A stretch of 64,000 nt of DNA from contig NC_021191.1 in the NCBI RefSeq assembly GCF_000389965.1, positions 5,643,501 through 5,707,500 of the forward strand, read 5' to 3'. Numbering within the stretch: the stretch's first letter is position 1; each line of letters opens with the position of its first letter. Source of the stretch: Actinoplanes sp. N902-109 (GTDB lineage Bacteria > Actinomycetota > Actinomycetes > Mycobacteriales > Micromonosporaceae). A program made the translations under genes and the position numbers. This document shows, piece by piece, positions 61,403 through 64,000 of this stretch. A model generated the notes under the pieces. The model worked only from the letters and a program-made list of their open reading frames with translations. It had not been told where the DNA came from and did not search any database.

Positions 61403-64000
61403 ATGAGCTACGAGGACGACGAGTACTGGGAGTCCGAGTACGACGACAAGAAGCGCCGCGTCCCGTACCACGACGCGACCGCCACGGCCCGGGACCCGTA
61501 CGCGGAAGCCGCCGTTTTCTCCCGCTGGGGTCCCGAGGTCCGCCGCCCCGCCGAGGCCCGTGCACCCGCGGCTCGCGTCGGCCACGACGACGAGCAGGAC
61601 AACGTCGACGATCAAACCCCTTCGTCCCGTACGGCCGAAGCAGCGCAACCGACCCCTGTGGACGAACTCGCCGAACGGCGCCGGCGACGGCAGAATGATC
61701 GCGTGCGGTCGCCGCGCCGCGACGAGGAGATCAACCAGGCGTTCGACGGCGAGCGGCCGAGCTGGCTGGACGACCCCGGCTTCGAGGCGGCCGACCTCGA
61801 CGCCGAGCAGCCCGAGATCGAGTACGGCCGGGACGGCTACTCCATCCGCAGCCTGGACTTCGACGAGCTGGAGTACGACGACCGCGAGTTCGACGCCGAC
61901 GACTGGGAGACGCAGCGCCGGTACACCGCCGTGCAGCGGGCCCGGCGCATCGAGACGTCCTCGTTCTGGGACGGCGACCCGCTCGAGGAGGAGGAACCGG
62001 CCCGCCCCCGCCGGGGCCGCCGCAAGTCCGAGGCCGAGCAGCCGGCCGCCGGGCGGGCCCGCGTCACCCCGCCGCAGGACGACGACGCCTTCCCGCCCGG
62101 GACCGACGGTCGTGCACCCGCAGCCGGCCCCCGCAGGCCCGGGACCGATGTCGGCAGGCCGGGGACCGACCCGCGCAAGCCCGGGGCTGACGGCCGCGCA
62201 CCTGCACCCGACCCCCGCACGCCTGCGGCCGACTCCCGCACGCCCGGGACCGACCCGCGCACGCCGGGGGCCGATGCTTACAAGCCGGCCAAGGAGAAGC
62301 GCCGCTTCTTCAAGCGCGACGACCGCGAACCGGCCGCCTTCCACGATGACCGGCGCGACGACCGCGAACCGGCCGCCTTCCACGATGGCCGGCGCGACGA
62401 CCGCCAACCGGCTGCCTTCCCCCACGAACCGCACGACGAACGGCTTGACCAGCGACGCGGCGACCGGCACGACGCCGCTCCCGGCACGCGCCGGCCGCCC
62501 GGGGCCTTCCACGACGACCGCCTGGACGACGGGCCGATCGCACCTCAGCAGCCGAGGCAGCCGGCCGCATCCCGCGACGAGCGCCGGGCACCGGCGACCG
62601 GCTTCGATCGGCCGGGCCTGCCGGAGCACCAGGTCGAGCAGCGCCCCGGCCAGCGTCATCTCCCGCCCCCGGCCGCCCCGTTCCAGAACGCTCCGGGCGG
62701 CTACGAGCAGGACGGCGGCGGGTTCGAGCGCGAGGACCACCGCTACGCCGAGCCCGCCGCTCAGGCGAACGCCCCGGGTAGCCGTACCGAAGAATGGCAG
62801 GACGACCAAACCGCTTACCGGCCCCCGGCCGCGGCCTCGACCACGCAGCCGGGCGACCGCATCGACCCGGACGCCGGCCCGCGGGTCCTGAGCCGCACCA
62901 CCCCGCCGGCCGCACCCCGCGTCATCAGCAAGGCAACCCCGCCGCCCGCGCCGCGCGTCATCAAGGCCGAACCACCGGCCAAGCCACGGGTGGTCAGCCC
63001 TCCGCCACCCCGCGTACCCGACGCCGTCCCTGCCGCCCACGACGCCCCGCCGCAGCGCCCGGCCCGGGTCGGCTACGTCACCTCGGACGGCCCGATCATC
63101 CCGCCCGGCCACGACCACGCCCAGCGCCCGGGCCGCGGCACCGCCCAGGTCCCGCAGCAGCCGGTCAGCCCCGCCGCCTCGGGCCGCGCCGTCGTGCCCG
63201 GCGTCACCCCGTCCTCCGGTACGGCGCCGGCTGCGCCTCCCGCCGCTGCGTCCTATTCGGCGACTGACACGCCGCCGTTCGCAGCCTCCGGAGCCGCTGG
63301 TCCTCGCGCAGCAATCCCCGGGGCGCCTTCCTTCGCGGCTCCGGACGCGCCTACGTCGGGTATGCCGTCCTTCCCGGGTCGCGATGCGGCATCCTTCGCA
63401 GCTCCGGGCGCAGGCTTCCCCGGTCCCAGGGCTGTTACCGCAGATCCCGGCGCATCTTTCGCGGACCCCGGCGCCACGGCCTTCACGAATCCTGGCGCCG
63501 CACCCTTCACGGACCCCGGCGCCGCAACCTTCACGGAACATGACGCCGCAGCCTTCCCGGACCCTGACGCTGCGGCCTTCCCGGATCGCGGCGTCGCGGC
63601 CTTCCCGGATCGTGGCGCGGAGGACTTCGGCGGCTCCGGCGCGGCGGCCTACCCCGCTTCCGGTACGACACGAAGCACCGCCGGCCAACCGCAAGCACCG
63701 ACTTCCCCGGCCGTCTACGCTCCCCCGGCCGCCCAGCCCCGGCAGGCACCGTCCGCCCCGCAAGCAGGCCCGGCCGCCCCACCGCTGCTCCCGGTCGCCG
63801 CACCCCCGCCGATGCCCCCGTCCGCACCGCCGCCCGTCCGGCGCCCCGCCGCCGGAGCCGCACCGCAGCACCCGCAGGCCCCCGCGGCCTTCACGCCGTG
63901 GCCCGACAACACCCAGCCACCCGCCGACTGGCAGCAGAACGACACCGCGGAACGCCCGATCACCGGCGGCCCCCGCACCGCCATGATTCTCTCCACCGGC
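61403..64000 (+). CDS. Large disordered acidic/proline-rich protein (3' end beyond window)
   Basis: At least 866 codons in one open frame reaching the last base. ATG at 61403 with GAGGTG 6 nt upstream. It opens MSYEDDEYWESEYDDKKRR, and the first 200 residues are rich in Asp/Glu/Arg with aromatic residues (SWLDDPGFEAADLDAEQPE, FWDGDPLEEEE). Then repeats: about 6-residue PGTDPR/RAPAPD-type units, a 13-residue unit (DDREPAAFHDDRR) at about 62314-62420, PRVIS-type Pro/Val blocks and an 8-residue unit (AAFPDRGV) at about 63438-63630. No signal peptide or domain recognised. The N-terminal charge pattern suggests a cytoplasmic scaffold; a folded domain may follow outside the window. Confidence 0.75.
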   Translation, partial: MSYEDDEYWESEYDDKKRRVPYHDATATARDPYAEAAVFSRWGPEVRRPAEARAPAARVGHDDEQDNVDDQTPSSRTAEAAQPTPVDELAERRRRRQNDRVRSPRRDEEINQAFDGERPSWLDDPGFEAADLDAEQPEIEYGRDGYSIRSLDFDELEYDDREFDADDWETQRRYTAVQRARRIETSSFWDGDPLEEEEPARPRRGRRKSEAEQPAAGRARVTPPQDDDAFPPGTDGRAPAAGPRRPGTDVGRPGTDPRKPGADGRAPAPDPRTPAADSRTPGTDPRTPGADAYKPAKEKRRFFKRDDREPAAFHDDRRDDREPAAFHDGRRDDRQPAAFPHEPHDERLDQRRGDRHDAAPGTRRPPGAFHDDRLDDGPIAPQQPRQPAASRDERRAPATGFDRPGLPEHQVEQRPGQRHLPPPAAPFQNAPGGYEQDGGGFEREDHRYAEPAAQANAPGSRTEEWQDDQTAYRPPAAASTTQPGDRIDPDAGPRVLSRTTPPAAPRVISKATPPPAPRVIKAEPPAKPRVVSPPPPRVPDAVPAAHDAPPQRPARVGYVTSDGPIIPPGHDHAQRPGRGTAQVPQQPVSPAASGRAVVPGVTPSSGTAPAAPPAAASYSATDTPPFAASGAAGPRAAIPGAPSFAAPDAPTSGMPSFPGRDAASFAAPGAGFPGPRAVTADPGASFADPGATAFTNPGAAPFTDPGAATFTEHDAAAFPDPDAAAFPDRGVAAFPDRGAEDFGGSGAAAYPASGTTRSTAGQPQAPTSPAVYAPPAAQPRQAPSAPQAGPAAPPLLPVAAPPPMPPSAPPPVRRPAAGAAPQHPQAPAAFTPWPDNTQPPADWQQNDTAERPITGGPRTAMILSTG

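Noticed and set aside
61205..63871. Reverse-strand open frame of 888 codons
   Set aside because: It is the antisense of the forward gene at 61403, whose frame shows proper start, ribosome binding site and typical actinobacterial codon bias; the reverse product is Arg/Gly-rich low-complexity sequence.
1..64000. Mobile elements, phage genes, tRNA or rRNA genes
   Set aside because: Looked for transposase and integrase motifs, terminal inverted repeats, and tRNA T-loop/CCA patterns; none was convincing.

Overview
The window is a contiguous piece of a high-GC actinobacterial chromosome. GC-rich third codon positions, many GTG starts, LAL/LacI/ECF-type regulation, an LPxTG surface protein, cellulose/chitin/arabinan-degrading enzymes and a methyl-accepting chemotaxis protein together suggest a soil Micromonosporaceae of the Actinoplanes type. 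The genus is an inference; there is no rRNA or tRNA gene here to test it. I saw no insertion sequence, phage gene, integrase or CRISPR array.

Layout. 0-18 kb: mixed housekeeping and accessory genes (LacI, XRE and LAL-LuxR regulators, zinc alcohol dehydrogenase, MCP, aminoglycoside-kinase-like protein, a fused four-domain ABC exporter, an HtrA-like protease without PDZ, ECF sigma factor, LLM oxidoreductase, LPxTG protein). 19-22 kb: chitin pair, a secreted GH20 hexosaminidase and an AA10 LPMO with a C-terminal membrane anchor. 23.5-27 kb: a 20-bp tandem array and a polyol-type ABC importer without its own ATPase. 27-33.5 kb: S4 protein, DUF1775 protein, DHH phosphoesterase, glucose-6-phosphate dehydrogenase, peroxiredoxin, STAS protein, serine hydrolase.

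33.5-45.1 kb is the most unusual part. A three-gene reverse-strand set encodes a SHOCT protein, a small helical protein ending in a RHIM-like motif (VMVGDGN), and a membrane protein starting with a matching motif (AQVGDHN). This is the layout expected of amyloid-type signalling partners. About 1.4 kb away, beyond a GH12 cellulase preceded by a perfect CebR box, lies a trypsin-NACHT protein of the bacterial NLR/antiphage class. Two divergent operons follow (SPFH-like plus membrane protein; PRC-barrel-like plus pentapeptide-repeat membrane protein), then a ROK kinase and a degenerate P-loop/TPR protein.

45.3-56 kb is an arabinose utilisation locus: GguA/GguB/ChvE-type importer, L-arabinose isomerase, L-ribulose-5-phosphate 4-epimerase, a LacI-type regulator and a secreted GH43 arabinan enzyme. 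Two near-identical 14-bp operators and one half-matching site precede the intracellular and transport units. Ribulokinase (araB) is not in the window. Between regulator and GH43 lie a DUF2252/PPOX gene pair.

56-64 kb is sparsely coding: pirin, a truncated PPOX gene, a lipoprotein followed by a run of strong inverted repeats, a 38-codon gene with a near-ideal ribosome binding site, several tandem repeats (36, 35 and 54 bp), and the first 866 codons of a very large disordered, charged and proline-rich protein that runs off the window end.
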